A program made the position numbers and the translations under genes. The notes beneath the pieces are model-generated. The model did not search any database. It had not been told where the DNA came from and worked only from the letters and a program-made list of their open reading frames with translations. Positions 1 to 9,179 of a DNA stretch of 50,548 bases are shown here, in pieces; position 1 is the first letter of the stretch, and each line of letters starts with the position of its first letter. The DNA lies in assembly GCA_027490255.1 (NCBI GenBank), contig JAIXYM010000143.1:1-50548 (forward strand), given 5' to 3'. The DNA comes from Oxalobacteraceae bacterium (GTDB taxonomy: Bacteria; Pseudomonadota; Gammaproteobacteria; Burkholderiales; Burkholderiaceae_D).

Positions 1-356
1 GCAGAAAGCGCTTGCACCAGATCGCCATAGCGACAGACATAACCCAAGGCGGGTAACTGATGCTCCGTGCAATCAATCAGTGTGCGGCCAAATCGGCTGC
101 GCCGCGAGACATGAATTTGCGTGATGGCTGTCGCGTTAACAGGCCACGCATAAATTTGTTTCAGGAGTTCATGGCTTCCCCACGAGAGCGCGACAGAGCG
201 GGGATCCTGACATGCGGCGGAGGTTGTTTTACCATCGATAAGCGCAATGCGATCGGCAGCGACACCACGCTTGACCAGCATACAAGCCAGTGCAATTCCC
301 ACTGGGCCGCCACCAGCGATGGCAATATCGACCGCGCTTGTATCGACAGACTTCAT
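1..356 (-). CDS. UbiH/UbiI/COQ6-family FAD-dependent monooxygenase, N-terminal part
   Basis: The first 118 codons of a flavoprotein hydroxylase are present; the rest lies beyond the left edge. I translated it by hand from the ATG at 356. Residues 11-21 form a Rossmann dinucleotide-binding strand with GGGPVG at 15-20, an acidic residue ends the second strand near D41, and DPRSVALSWGS at 51-61 is the family's 'DxR' segment. In this family such enzymes hydroxylate the ubiquinone ring precursor. The gene starts 7 nt after the pepP stop on the same strand, and pepP-ubiH adjacency is also found in E. coli, which favours UbiH. The member (UbiH, UbiF, UbiI or a broader homologue) cannot be settled from the N-terminus alone, so no symbol is given. 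Confidence 0.85.
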   Translation of the reverse strand, partial: MKSVDTSAVDIAIAGGGPVGIALACMLVKRGVAADRIALIDGKTTSAACQDPRSVALSWGSHELLKQIYAWPVNATAITQIHVSRRSRFGRTLIDCTEHQLPALGYVCRYGDLVQALS

Positions 357-363
357 CGCTTCA

Positions 364-1701
364 TCAGCCTCGCATCACCGCTTCGATCTCGGTGATGGTT
401 TTGGGTGCCTTGTGTGTGAGAATTTCGCAGCCTTCTGTGGTCACCAGCGCATCATCTTCGATACGTATGCCGATATTCCAGTATTGCTCAGGCACACCCG
501 GTGCGGGACGCACATAAATACCGGGCTCGATGGTGAGTACCATGCCGGGTGCGAGCGTGCGCCAGGGTTTTTCTTGCCCGGCAGGTGCGGGATCACGATA
601 GTCGCCAACATCATGCACATCCATGCCTAGCCAGTGACCGGTGCGGTGCATATAAAACTGCCGATACTGACCACCAGCGATGACATCATCCAATGAGCCG
701 ACTTTGTTTTTATCGAGCAGTCCAGTATCGAGCATCCCCTGTGTCAGCACACGCAATGCAGCGTCGTGACCGTCCGTAAATCGTGCGCCGGCACGAGTCG
801 CGTTAATGGCGGCGTACTGCGATTCGAGCACGATCTCGTAGAGTGTTTTTTGGGCTGGACTAAATTTGCCGCTGACCGGGAAGGTGCGCGTGATGTCTGA
901 CGCATAGCTATCAAGTTCGCAGCCGGCATCAATCAAGACCAGATCGCCATCACGCAATTCTGCATCGCCGGCTCGGTAATGCAGCACGCAGGCATTGGCA
1001 CCGGTTGCCACGATGGAGCCATAGGCTGGCGACTGTGAGCCGTGGCTGCGGAACTCATGCAGCAGCTCTGCTTCCAGATGATATTCACGCAGACCCGCGC
1101 GTGATAGGCGCATTGCTCGGGCGTGTGCTTCGGCGCTGATGTCAGCAGCGCGCTGCATGATCGCAATCTCCTGATCATCTTTGACGAGCCGCATTTCATT
1201 GAGAATCGTACGTATATCGATGGCAGAACCCGGTGCACTCACCCCCGATCTGGCTTGCGAGCGTACGGCATTGAGCCAAGTTTGAACCCGGGAATCGAGT
1301 GTAGCGCTGCTGCCCAGTGCGTAAAACAAGGCCGGCACATTTGCCATCAGTCTTGGCAGCTCACTGTCAATGCTGTTGATTGGGAAGGCTGTGTCGAATC
1401 CGAAGTGCGACTTGGCAGCGTCTGGCCCAAAACGATAGCCATCCCAGATTTCGCGTTCTTCATTTTTTTCGCGGCAGAACAGAATAGATTGATCCTGATC
1501 GCCAGTCACGAGTACCAAGGTGGCTTCCGGCTCGGTGAATCCGGTCAGGTAGTAGAAATAGCTGTCATGTCGATACGGATAATCCGCATCGGCATTGCGC
1601 ATCACTTCGGGTGCAGTCGGAATGATGGCGATACCACCACCCTGCGTACGCATATGATTTAGGACCGCGGCACGGCGTTTTGCATAAGCATTCATAGTCA
1701 T
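364..1701 (-). CDS. pepP: Xaa-Pro aminopeptidase (aminopeptidase P, M24B)
   Basis: A 445-residue cytosolic metallopeptidase that removes an N-terminal residue preceding proline. It has the aminopeptidase-P N-terminal domain (about residues 5-140) and a C-terminal pita-bread fold. The five dinuclear metal ligands can be placed: D258 and D269 in the IDAGCELDSYASDITRTFP stretch, H356 in HRTGHWLGMDVHDVG, E392 in TIEPGIY, and E415 in GIRIEDDALV. Length and spacing match E. coli PepP (441 residues). The start overlaps the murU stop by 4 nt (ATGA), so translation is probably coupled; a second in-frame ATG lies two codons later. It sits between murU and the UbiH-like gene in one minus-strand transcription unit. 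Confidence 0.95.
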   Translation of the reverse strand: MTMNAYAKRRAAVLNHMRTQGGGIAIIPTAPEVMRNADADYPYRHDSYFYYLTGFTEPEATLVLVTGDQDQSILFCREKNEEREIWDGYRFGPDAAKSHFGFDTAFPINSIDSELPRLMANVPALFYALGSSATLDSRVQTWLNAVRSQARSGVSAPGSAIDIRTILNEMRLVKDDQEIAIMQRAADISAEAHARAMRLSRAGLREYHLEAELLHEFRSHGSQSPAYGSIVATGANACVLHYRAGDAELRDGDLVLIDAGCELDSYASDITRTFPVSGKFSPAQKTLYEIVLESQYAAINATRAGARFTDGHDAALRVLTQGMLDTGLLDKNKVGSLDDVIAGGQYRQFYMHRTGHWLGMDVHDVGDYRDPAPAGQEKPWRTLAPGMVLTIEPGIYVRPAPGVPEQYWNIGIRIEDDALVTTEGCEILTHKAPKTITEIEAVMRG

Positions 1702-2411
1702 TTTTTAGTCGCCAGAGGGGCATTCAGTTGTTCCAATCGTTCGACCGTACCCACATCGGTCCAGTCGCCACGGAAAAGCTCACCACCGATTCTCCGCTGT
1801 TCTGCGAATTCGCGCAGGATGGGCGCCAGTTTCGCCGCAGTGCCCGTAGCGACTCTGTCAAACAACTCGGGACGGTAGACGCCGATACCCGAAAAGGTCA
1901 GTCGGGGCTCACCCTGATTAGTGATCGCGAAGCTTTCCAACGCAAAATCACCTTCGGGATGATGCGGCGGATTTTTTACCAGATACAGCCAGGCCAGATC
2001 CCTGCGATCGGTCGGAAGTGGGTTGCCCCAGACATCATTTTCCTCGAGCACATCGCTGACTTTGCTGAAATCAAAATGCGGACAAAAAATATCACCGGCA
2101 ATCGCGACAAACGGCGCCTCTCCCAGCAGGTGGCGTGCTTTGGCAATGCCGCCTGCGGTTTCCAGCGCAGTGCCCTCGGAAGAATAAGCGATGCTTGCGC
2201 CGAACTGACTGCCATCGCCGAGTGTGTCCTCGATCATCTGACCGAGATGCGCGTGATTGATGACGATCTCTGTAATGCCGGCGCGTACAAGATTGTTGAT
2301 GTGCCAGACAATCAGTGGCCGGCCCCGCACTTGCAGCAGCGGCTTGGGACAGGTATCGGTCAGCGGGCGCATGCGCTCTCCGCGACCGGCGGCGAAAATC
2401 ATGGCTTTCAT
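1698..2411 (-). CDS. murU: N-acetylmuramate alpha-1-phosphate uridylyltransferase MurU
   Basis: A 237-residue nucleotidyltransferase of the sugar-phosphate NTP transferase fold. The signature AAGRGERMRPLT lies at residues 7-18, followed by the lysine motif CPKPLL at 21-26, and a metal-binding aspartate is at D107 in AIAGDIF. In the Pseudomonas-type peptidoglycan recycling route MurU turns MurNAc-1-phosphate into UDP-MurNAc, bypassing the fosfomycin-sensitive MurA step. The specific assignment rests mostly on context: the gene directly follows an AmgK-type kinase with 1 nt between them, and the pair lies divergent from lptD, as in Pseudomonas putida. From the sequence alone a GlmU/RfbA-like uridylyl- or thymidylyltransferase would also be possible. 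It overlaps pepP by 4 nt. Confidence 0.85.
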   Translation of the reverse strand: MKAMIFAAGRGERMRPLTDTCPKPLLQVRGRPLIVWHINNLVRAGITEIVINHAHLGQMIEDTLGDGSQFGASIAYSSEGTALETAGGIAKARHLLGEAPFVAIAGDIFCPHFDFSKVSDVLEENDVWGNPLPTDRRDLAWLYLVKNPPHHPEGDFALESFAITNQGEPRLTFSGIGVYRPELFDRVATGTAAKLAPILREFAEQRRIGGELFRGDWTDVGTVERLEQLNAPLATKK

Positions 2412-2412
2412 A

Positions 2413-3438
2413 TTAGAAGGTAAAGCCGACGCCGGTCGTGTTTTCCTGCAGCGTATCCAGCAGTCGTATCAGAGGCGCGAACTCCTTGTAGCGATAGGCA
2501 GTCTTGCGCGTGTAATCCATCACAAGGGGTATGTCATTCAGATAGCCATCCTTGCCGTCGCGGTGATACAGCCTTGCAAAGATACCAAGCACTTTCAGGT
2601 GCCGCTGCAGTCCCATGAATTCAAAGTCACGATAAAACGCATCGACATCATGACTGACGGGCAGTCCCGCTTTTCGTGCGCGTTCCCAGTAGCGAATTGT
2701 CCAGTCCAGTACCAGCTCTTCGTCCCACTGAATGTAAGCGTCCCTGAGAAGTGAGACCAGATCGTAGGTTATGGGGCCGTAGACGGCATCCTGAAAATCT
2801 AGAATGCCCGGATTACCCTTGTCCATCACCATCAGGTTGCGCGAGTGATAGTCGCGATGCACATACACCTGCGCTTGTGCAAGATTATTGGCCAGTAGCA
2901 TATCGAAGACACGTTTCAGGTCTGCGCTCTGAGCATCACTCAGCGTGGCCTTTAGGTGGCGCGTCACATACCAGTCGGGAAACAGCATCAATTCTCTGTG
3001 CAGTAGTTCTCGGTCATAGACGGGCAACACGCCGGCACGGCTTTGTACCTGCAGCTGGATCAGCGCATCAATGGCATCAAGGTAGAGCTTGTGTGCAGTG
3101 TCTGGGTTGAGCTGCTGAAGATAAGTGGTCGAGCCCAGATCCGATAGCAAGAGAAAGCCCCGCTCGGTATCCTGAGCCAGAATAGTTGGCACGGACACGC
3201 CAGTCGCACTGAATAATTCGGCAACTTTTACAAAAGGCCGCACATCCTCTTGTGGTGGCGGGGCATCCATCACGATCAAACTTTGACCGCTCTGCGTATC
3301 GACACGAAAGTAGCGACGGAAGCTGGCGTCCGCTGAGGCGGGTCGCAGGCTATCCACGAGGGTCGCGGGCGTTGTGAGACCAGAAAGCCAGTCGGCCAGC
3401 TGGACTAGCCGGGCGTCGTTCAGGGAATTGTCGGGCAT
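2413..3438 (-). CDS. amgK: Anomeric MurNAc/GlcNAc kinase AmgK (aminoglycoside phosphotransferase fold)
   Basis: A kinase of the APH/choline-kinase fold, 341 residues from the ATG at 3438. I chose this start because the further 25 codons up to 3513 have no family-like sequence and overlap the likely lptD promoter. The catalytic Brenner motif HRDYHSRN is at 194-201 (D196, N201) and the metal-binding DFQD at 214-217. AmgK phosphorylates the anomeric hydroxyl of MurNAc or GlcNAc released from recycled cell wall, feeding MurU, whose gene starts 1 nt downstream. Older annotations call this family 'phosphotransferase' or link it to wall turnover without a substrate. The assignment combines the fold, the motifs and the amgK-murU-lptD neighbourhood. 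Confidence 0.85.
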   Translation of the reverse strand: MPDNSLNDARLVQLADWLSGLTTPATLVDSLRPASADASFRRYFRVDTQSGQSLIVMDAPPPQEDVRPFVKVAELFSATGVSVPTILAQDTERGFLLLSDLGSTTYLQQLNPDTAHKLYLDAIDALIQLQVQSRAGVLPVYDRELLHRELMLFPDWYVTRHLKATLSDAQSADLKRVFDMLLANNLAQAQVYVHRDYHSRNLMVMDKGNPGILDFQDAVYGPITYDLVSLLRDAYIQWDEELVLDWTIRYWERARKAGLPVSHDVDAFYRDFEFMGLQRHLKVLGIFARLYHRDGKDGYLNDIPLVMDYTRKTAYRYKEFAPLIRLLDTLQENTTGVGFTF

Positions 3439-3496
3439 TTGGGAAAACCGGGTATGAAGTGGGCAGCAGGAGTGCGGAACAGTCGTTGAGTTCCCA

Positions 3497-3502
3497 TATA
3501 AT
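3497..3502 (+). promoter_or_regulatory. Candidate -10 box (TATAAT) upstream of lptD
   Basis: A perfect TATAAT hexamer lies 49 nt before the lptD ATG, in the divergent amgK/lptD spacer. No good TTGACA-like -35 box sits 16-18 nt upstream. Instead GGAAC at 3476-3480 lies 16 nt before it, which recalls the -35 element of envelope-stress sigma factors. lptD is sigma-E controlled in E. coli, but the TATAAT is not a sigma-E -10 box, so the sigma factor is undetermined. Confidence 0.4.
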
Positions 3503-3551
3503 AAGGGATTCATCTCACAGCGCGGTGCTCAAGCCTGCGAATTCTGCTTTC

Positions 3552-5786
3552 ATGACCCGGCGATTGCCACTTCCCTTCGGTTTAGCCTTCAGGCGCGCGA
3601 AACTGCTCCCCCTCATGATCATGATGATGTTCGGGTCAGCGGCTGCGCAGGAGCAGCGCAAGTTGGCCGACACTGTGGCCGACGATTCGGCAACCAGCAT
3701 CAGGTCCGAAGAGCTTACGGGTCGCCCTGATCGTGAAGTGCAGATGGAGCGCAATGTTGAAATCATGCGCGGCAACATGGCCATTGATGCGGACAGTGTC
3801 AAATACAACATCATTGATGACCGGGTTGAGGCAGTAGGTAATGTGATTGTCCAAAAGGCGGGTGGCCGGTTTACAGGTAATGAACTCAGGCTCAAGTTGG
3901 ATACTGGCGTGGGTTACATGGATAGTCTGGTGTACAAGCTTTTGCGGCGCAATGCTCAGGGCAGAGCGGACCGTGTTGATTTTGAATCCGAAGACCAGGC
4001 GACGATATCTTCGGGTTACTACACCACCTGTAATGGTCCGGATCCGGATTGGTATCTGCGCACCAGCAAGCTGACGCTGGATGAAGGTGCGGGTATTGGT
4101 TATGCACGAAACGCCGTATTAGTTTTCAAGGGCGTGCCGGTAGCAGGCGCACCTCGTATTTCGTTTCCGCTGACCGACGAACGAGTCTCGGGTTTTCTGG
4201 CGCCGACGATTGCTTCATCGACGACCAGTGGCTTGCAAGTCACGACGCCTTATTTTTGGAATATTGCACCGAATCGTGATGTCACCTTTTTCCCACGTTA
4301 CATGGCACAGCGTGGTTTGATGTTGGGTGCAGATGTTCGGTATCTCGAACGCGAATTTGCGGGCGAGACGCGTTTTGAATTCATCAACGATAACAAGCTG
4401 CCTGGAGAGACTCGTTACGGTGTTTCATCCCGTCATAATCAAGTGCTGGCGCCGGGACTGACACTGGCCACTGATCTCAACGCGGCATCGGATGATTTTT
4501 ATGCGAGAGATTTTCCTCTCAGTCACGTCTGGGCTCGTCCGGGCTTGAATCGCAGGCTGCTAAACCAAAGTGTCTCATTGAACTACGGTGCTGCGGACTG
4601 GAATGGCGCAGTTCGTTTGATTGACTATCAAGTGCTGCAGGATCCGAGGGCGCTTATTGGCGTTCCCTATGCGCGACTGCCACAGGTGAATGTCAATAAT
4701 TTTCACTATAGCGACAGTGGTCTCGATTTGACCATGAACTCGGAGTACACGCGGTTTGTTCATCCAACGTCGGTGCAGGGCGACCGTCTGGTATTCAACC
4801 CCCGCATGACCTACAACCAGTGGCAACGTCCCGGCTACTTCATTCGTCCCAGCCTCTCAATGCATGGCACGCTCTACAATCTGGATCGGTCCGATGCCAG
4901 CATGACAGCGCCGGCGCGCTGGTTGCCAACCTTCTCTCTGGATTCGGGATTGATCTTTGAGCGCGAGGCGACATTTTTCAATCGGGAGGCGATTCAAACA
5001 CTGGAGCCTCGTGTCTTCTACACCTACACGCCTTACAAGGAACAGACGTCGACCCTGTATCCGAGATTCGACACATCAGAGTCTGATCTGAACTACGCAC
5101 AGATTTTTCGGGAAAATCGATTTGTGGGTAACGACCGTATAGGCGATTCGAATCAACTGACTTTGGCGCTTACCTCGCGCTATCTCGAAACTTCGGGCGC
5201 AGAGCGCTTGCGGTTGGCGGTGGCGCAGCGTATAAATCTGGCTGATCCTAGGGTGACGCTAGATCAAAATGTAACTGCCAAGACTGCTGCAGAAGATATC
5301 CTGCTCCTGCTGTCAGGGCGAGTGACCAACGAACTGCGTCTGGATGCTAACTTGCAATATGATCAGACGGCGGCGGATATCAATCGCATGAATCTCGGTG
5401 CGTTCTGGCAAGCAGGTCCGATGAAGCTGCTGAACGCCCAGTATCGTCGTGATTCGCGTAACATACCGGGTTATCCGTTCACCAATTTCGAGCTCGTCGA
5501 TCTTTCAGGGCAATGGCCGCTCAGTCAACGCTGGTATGGCGTAGGTCGCGTCAATTATTTGATCGATCAAAAACTATTTGGTCAATCGCTGTTGGGTGTT
5601 GAATATCTTGCCGATTGCTGGATCTTCAGGGCGGTTGCTCAGCGCATCCCAACCGCTGCGGGCCTTGTAACCACCCATATGTTCATACAGCTGGAATTTA
5701 GTGGCCTGGCGACGCTCGGCGCGAATCCGATGAAGGCACTGCGCGGCAATGTGCCGGGGTATCAACCATTGCAGCAACCGCAGTAA
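3552..5786 (+). CDS. lptD: LPS-assembly outer membrane protein LptD
   Basis: The outer-membrane beta-barrel that, with LptE, inserts lipopolysaccharide into the outer leaflet. I use the ATG at 3552 (744 residues) because it begins a normal signal peptide: basic start, hydrophobic core LLPLMIMMMFGSAAA, probable cleavage after residue 32 or 33. An OstA/LptA-like periplasmic domain follows (about 55-200), then the barrel rich in alternating aromatic strands. One cysteine is in the N-terminal domain (C160, in TTCNGPDPDWYLR) and one near the C-terminus (C689, in YLADCWIFRAV). These are the positions expected for the long-range disulfide; E. coli has two cysteines at each end. It leads the lptD-surA-pdxA-rsmA cluster. 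The stop codon lies in a 9-nt tandem repeat described separately. Confidence 0.96.
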   Translation: MTRRLPLPFGLAFRRAKLLPLMIMMMFGSAAAQEQRKLADTVADDSATSIRSEELTGRPDREVQMERNVEIMRGNMAIDADSVKYNIIDDRVEAVGNVIVQKAGGRFTGNELRLKLDTGVGYMDSLVYKLLRRNAQGRADRVDFESEDQATISSGYYTTCNGPDPDWYLRTSKLTLDEGAGIGYARNAVLVFKGVPVAGAPRISFPLTDERVSGFLAPTIASSTTSGLQVTTPYFWNIAPNRDVTFFPRYMAQRGLMLGADVRYLEREFAGETRFEFINDNKLPGETRYGVSSRHNQVLAPGLTLATDLNAASDDFYARDFPLSHVWARPGLNRRLLNQSVSLNYGAADWNGAVRLIDYQVLQDPRALIGVPYARLPQVNVNNFHYSDSGLDLTMNSEYTRFVHPTSVQGDRLVFNPRMTYNQWQRPGYFIRPSLSMHGTLYNLDRSDASMTAPARWLPTFSLDSGLIFEREATFFNREAIQTLEPRVFYTYTPYKEQTSTLYPRFDTSESDLNYAQIFRENRFVGNDRIGDSNQLTLALTSRYLETSGAERLRLAVAQRINLADPRVTLDQNVTAKTAAEDILLLLSGRVTNELRLDANLQYDQTAADINRMNLGAFWQAGPMKLLNAQYRRDSRNIPGYPFTNFELVDLSGQWPLSQRWYGVGRVNYLIDQKLFGQSLLGVEYLADCWIFRAVAQRIPTAAGLVTTHMFIQLEFSGLATLGANPMKALRGNVPGYQPLQQPQ

Positions 5787-5819
5787 GCGCAGTAACCGCA
5801 TTAACGGCCGTAACCGATT
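5775..5819 (+). repeat. Five 9-nt imperfect tandem repeats across the lptD stop codon
   Basis: Successive in-phase units read CAACCGCAG, TAAGCGCAG, TAACCGCAT, TAACGGCCG and TAACCGATT. The first encodes the last lptD residues Gln-Pro-Gln; the other four each start with an in-frame TAA, so the gene ends in four stacked stop codons 9 nt apart. One C-to-T change in unit 2 would account for the first stop. Confidence 0.7.
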
Positions 5820-5846
5820 CACATCATTTAATTCATTCAAATCACG

Positions 5847-7229
5847 ATGACGCTTATTCAGACTTATCGTTCGCTGACATGCATACGTCTCGGCGCCGGC
5901 ACCTTGTTGAGTATCCTGCTGCTGACGCTGACTAGTCCATCGTCTGCGGAGACTAAACCAACCAGTAATCGTCAACCAGTGTTGATCGATGCTATCGCCG
6001 TTGTAGTCAATACTGACGTTATCACCCTTAAAGAGATTGAAGAACGTTTGCGTCTGGTTGAGCAGCGGCTGAAACGTCAGAACATACAGTTGCCTGCGCG
6101 CGAGGTATTGCAAAAGCAGTTACTCGAGCGAATGATCGTCAACCGTGCGCAGATGCAGCTGGCGCGCGAAACAGGGATTCGTATCGATGATCTGCTACTA
6201 GATCGTGCGATCGCACGGATTGCCGAGCAAAACAAACTGACCGTGCAAGGATTCCGGGATCAGCTCGAAGGTGACGGCCTGTCTTTCGCTCGCTTTCGTG
6301 AAGAGGTGCGTGAAGAAATCACCTTGCAGCGTCTGCGGGAACGCGAAGTCGATAACAAAATTCAGATCACCGATGCCGAGGTCGATAACTTCCTTGCTGC
6401 TTCAGCCGGCAATGCCGAAGGTGCTCAAAGCGAAATCAATATCGCTCAGATTTTGGTGCGCGTACCCGAAAAGGCGACACCCGAGCAGATTGCTGAACGT
6501 CGCAAGCGTGCCGATCAGGCGCTCGCACAGTTGAATTCGGGTGTGGAGTTTACGAAGGTTGCGGCCAGTTTTTCGGATGCCGGTGATGCGATGAGTGGTG
6601 GCGAACTTGGCTGGCGCAGCGCCTCACGTTTACCGCAGCTTTTTCTAGACGCGACCGAGAAACTCAAAGATGGCGAAGTGGCACCGCTGGTACGCAGCGC
6701 GAATGGCTTTCATATTCTCAAAGTTATTGGAAGACGTAGCGCCGGTATGGGCAAGATGGGACCGGGTGCTGTGGTCCAGCAAACACTTGCACGCCATATC
6801 CTGATCAAGGTGAATCAGATCGTCTCGGCTACTGAAGCACGCCGCAAACTTGTTGAACTCAAGGAGCGGCTAGATAATAAAGCAGCCAAGTTTGAGGAAT
6901 TGGCACGTCTGTATTCCAACGATGGCTCTGCCAGTAAAGGTGGTGATCTTGGCTGGATTTATCCCGGTGATACCGTACCTGAGTTCGAGCGTGCGATGAA
7001 TTCACTGCAGCCCGGTGAAGTCAGTGGACCCGTCGAGTCGCCCTTTGGTTATCACCTGATCGAAGTCATCGAACGTAAATCCGAAGAAATTTCGCAAGAA
7101 CGACAGCGTTTGATTGCGCGACAGGCATTGCGTGAGCAAAAGCTTGAAGAATCCTATGAAGACTGGTTGCGACAGCTGCGCGATCGTGCTTACGTCGAGT
7201 ATCGTTTGGACGATATCAATCGTCCGTAA
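5847..7229 (+). CDS. surA: Periplasmic chaperone and peptidyl-prolyl isomerase SurA
   Basis: A 460-residue periplasmic chaperone for outer-membrane proteins, LptD among its known clients. The signal peptide ends near residue 34 (LLTLTSPSSA-ET). A SurA N-terminal domain (about 45-185) begins with the typical DAIAVVVNTDVITLKEIEERL. Two parvulin-type rotamase domains follow, at about 195-297 (INIAQILVRVPE to FHILKVIGR) and 313-409 (ARHILIKVNQ to GYHLIEVIERK), then a C-terminal helix. The gene lies 60 nt after lptD and 12 nt before pdxA on the same strand, the usual proteobacterial order. Length is close to relatives (about 430-480). Confidence 0.96.
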   Translation: MTLIQTYRSLTCIRLGAGTLLSILLLTLTSPSSAETKPTSNRQPVLIDAIAVVVNTDVITLKEIEERLRLVEQRLKRQNIQLPAREVLQKQLLERMIVNRAQMQLARETGIRIDDLLLDRAIARIAEQNKLTVQGFRDQLEGDGLSFARFREEVREEITLQRLREREVDNKIQITDAEVDNFLAASAGNAEGAQSEINIAQILVRVPEKATPEQIAERRKRADQALAQLNSGVEFTKVAASFSDAGDAMSGGELGWRSASRLPQLFLDATEKLKDGEVAPLVRSANGFHILKVIGRRSAGMGKMGPGAVVQQTLARHILIKVNQIVSATEARRKLVELKERLDNKAAKFEELARLYSNDGSASKGGDLGWIYPGDTVPEFERAMNSLQPGEVSGPVESPFGYHLIEVIERKSEEISQERQRLIARQALREQKLEESYEDWLRQLRDRAYVEYRLDDINRP

Positions 7230-7241
7230 TCGTCAACATCC

Positions 7242-8243
7242 ATGTCCCGCCCCCGGATAGCGATCAGCTGTGGTGAGCCGGCCGGCGTGGGGCCAGAAAT
7301 TGCGCTGCGCGCAGCATTGCAATCGACCTCGGCAGCGTGCTTGTTAATAGGTGATGCCACGCAGTTGCAATCACTGGCGAGCGTTTTGTCGCCCCAGTAC
7401 CCTGTGCAACGTGTGACTTCTGCAGCCAGCTGGAAAGATCATCCGGGCCAGCTCGCTATCCTCGACTGTCCACTTGCGGTAACACCTGTGCCCGGACAGC
7501 TCGATGCCCGCAATGGCAAGCCCGTACTGGACATGCTGGATGCGGCGATTGCAGCAGCCATGGCAGGTGATGTGGATGCCATCGTTACTGCACCCGTACA
7601 AAAAAGTACGATCAATGATGCGGGTATCGCCTTCACCGGCCACACGGAGTATCTCGCTCAAAAAACCCACACCCCCCAAGTGGTGATGATGCTGGCGGGG
7701 CGCAACGGAAAGCAAATGCTCAGAGTCGCTCTGGCTACGACCCATCTGGCCTTAGCTGATGTGCCACGTGCGATCACGCGTGACAGTCTGAGATTAACGA
7801 TGGCGATTATTCACCAAGACCTGATCACGCGTTTCGGTATCGCCAATCCGCGCATTCTGGTCACCGGACTCAATCCGCATGCTGGTGAAGAAGGTTATTT
7901 GGGACGTGAAGAGATTGATGTCATACGGCCCGTGATCGACGAGGTGCGCGCGCGCGGATGGCAAGTATCGGGTCCTTATCCTGCCGATACCCTATTTCAG
8001 CCGCGTTATCTCGATCAGGCGGATTGCGTGCTGGCGATGTATCACGATCAGGGTTTGCCGGTGCTTAAATTTGCGACCTTTGGGCAGGGCGTCAACATTA
8101 CGCTCGGCTTGCCTGTCATTCGTACGTCGGTGGATCATGGCACCGCACTAGACAAGGCAGCGGCAGGTTATGGTCATGCCGATGCGACCAGCATGGTCGA
8201 AGCGATCGAGGTTGCAGCGCAGATGGCGACGGCCCAGCAATGA
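7242..8243 (+). CDS. pdxA: 4-hydroxythreonine-4-phosphate dehydrogenase PdxA
   Basis: A 333-residue NAD-dependent oxidoreductase of the DXP-dependent pyridoxal phosphate pathway. It oxidises 4-phosphohydroxy-L-threonine, and the product decarboxylates and condenses through PdxJ. Substrate and metal histidines are placed as in E. coli (166, 211, 266): H168 region beside GHTEYLA (133-138), H213 in [13 protein letters not shown], and H268 in [12 protein letters not shown]. The N-terminal [14 protein letters not shown] is the family signature. The stop overlaps the rsmA start by 4 nt (ATGA), suggesting translational coupling, an arrangement found in many proteobacteria. Confidence 0.96.
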   Translation: MSRPRIAISCGEPAGVGPEIALRAALQSTSAACLLIGDATQLQSLASVLSPQYPVQRVTSAASWKDHPGQLAILDCPLAVTPVPGQLDARNGKPVLDMLDAAIAAAMAGDVDAIVTAPVQKSTINDAGIAFTGHTEYLAQKTHTPQVVMMLAGRNGKQMLRVALATTHLALADVPRAITRDSLRLTMAIIHQDLITRFGIANPRILVTGLNPHAGEEGYLGREEIDVIRPVIDEVRARGWQVSGPYPADTLFQPRYLDQADCVLAMYHDQGLPVLKFATFGQGVNITLGLPVIRTSVDHGTALDKAAAGYGHADATSMVEAIEVAAQMATAQQ

Positions 8244-9004
8244 AGCACATACCGCGCAAGCGCTTCGGACAGAATTTTCTGACTGATCAAAACGTTTTAT
8301 CTGAAATCATTCGTGTGATCGCACCGGCTGCTGATGACACCATGGTGGAAATCGGTCCTGGACAGGGTGCAATGACGGCCTTGTTGCTGGCGCAGTTGTC
8401 TCGCTTGCAGGTGGTCGAACTCGATCGTGATCTGGTCGCACTGCTGCAAAAGAAATTCAGCTCCGACAAGCTCATCATTCATTCCGGCGATGCTTTGCAG
8501 TTTGATTTCGGCGCGCTCCAGCCCACGCAAGGCAAGCTTCGTATCGTCGGCAATCTGCCGTACAACATCTCAAGTCCTTTGTTGTTTCATCTGGCGCAGT
8601 ATGCGCAGCAGGTTGAGGACCAGCATTTCATGCTGCAAAAAGAAGTCGTTCAGCGTATGGTCGCACCGCCCGGCGGCAAGGATTACGGACGTTTGTCGGT
8701 CATGCTGCAATGGCGCTATCAGATGGAGATGCTGTTCATCGTGCCACCTTCGGCCTTTGATCCACCTCCCAAAGTCGATTCAGCGATTGTTCGCATGCGA
8801 CCAATCGAATCACCTCTGGCCTGTGAGCAGGCGCGGCTCGAGCAGGTAGTGACGCAAGCTTTTTCACAGCGACGCAAGGTGATACGTAATAGCCTGGGCG
8901 GACTCTTCACAGAACAGCAGCTCATCGCCGCCGGCATCGATCCCCAGGCGCGTCCCGAGACGATATCGCTGGAACAGTATGTGGCGCTGACGCATTTGCA
9001 TTAA
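8240..9004 (+). CDS. rsmA: 16S rRNA dimethyladenosine transferase RsmA (KsgA)
   Basis: A 254-residue SAM-dependent methyltransferase that dimethylates the two adjacent adenines in helix 45 of 16S rRNA (A1518 and A1519 in E. coli), a late small-subunit maturation step. Visible motifs are [11 protein letters not shown] at 6-16, the SAM-binding [11 protein letters not shown] at 36-46, and the catalytic NLPYNIS beginning near residue 105. The C-terminal [12 protein letters not shown] segment is typical. It is the last gene of the lptD cluster. A repeat hairpin lies about 100 nt downstream, in the gap before the convergent YgjP-like gene. Confidence 0.96.
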   Translation: MKHIPRKRFGQNFLTDQNVLSEIIRVIAPAADDTMVEIGPGQGAMTALLLAQLSRLQVVELDRDLVALLQKKFSSDKLIIHSGDALQFDFGALQPTQGKLRIVGNLPYNISSPLLFHLAQYAQQVEDQHFMLQKEVVQRMVAPPGGKDYGRLSVMLQWRYQMEMLFIVPPSAFDPPPKVDSAIVRMRPIESPLACEQARLEQVVTQAFSQRRKVIRNSLGGLFTEQQLIAAGIDPQARPETISLEQYVALTHLH

Positions 9005-9104
9005 CGCTCACCAAGTAGCTTCGTATTTTCCGGTCTAAATGGGCTGGAGCAATGTGCGAGTAGGTGCAGGATTTAAGCTGATGACTCACTGCCAGAGTTC
9101 GTAT

Positions 9105-9130
9105 GGATCCCGGCTTGCGCCGGGATGACG
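9105..9130. repeat. Solo REP-like hairpin (end unit of the dispersed repeat family)
   Basis: A 26-nt unit with arms ATCCCGGC (9107-9114) and GCCGGGAT (9119-9126) around a 4-nt loop, followed by GACG. It matches the terminal units of the elements at 29870-30073, 33131-33219 and 35410-35643. It lies between the convergent genes rsmA and the YgjP-like peptidase, where it could also act as a transcription barrier in both directions, although neither side has a T-run right after the stem. Confidence 0.8.
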
Positions 9131-9179
9131 ATTGATATGCTATCCGGCTATCACTTATTCTACGTAATTCACCGTTTGG

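Noticed and set aside
1728..2423. 231-codon plus-strand open frame opposite murU
   Set aside because: murU on the other strand has full family motifs over the same stretch; the plus-strand product matches nothing recognisable.
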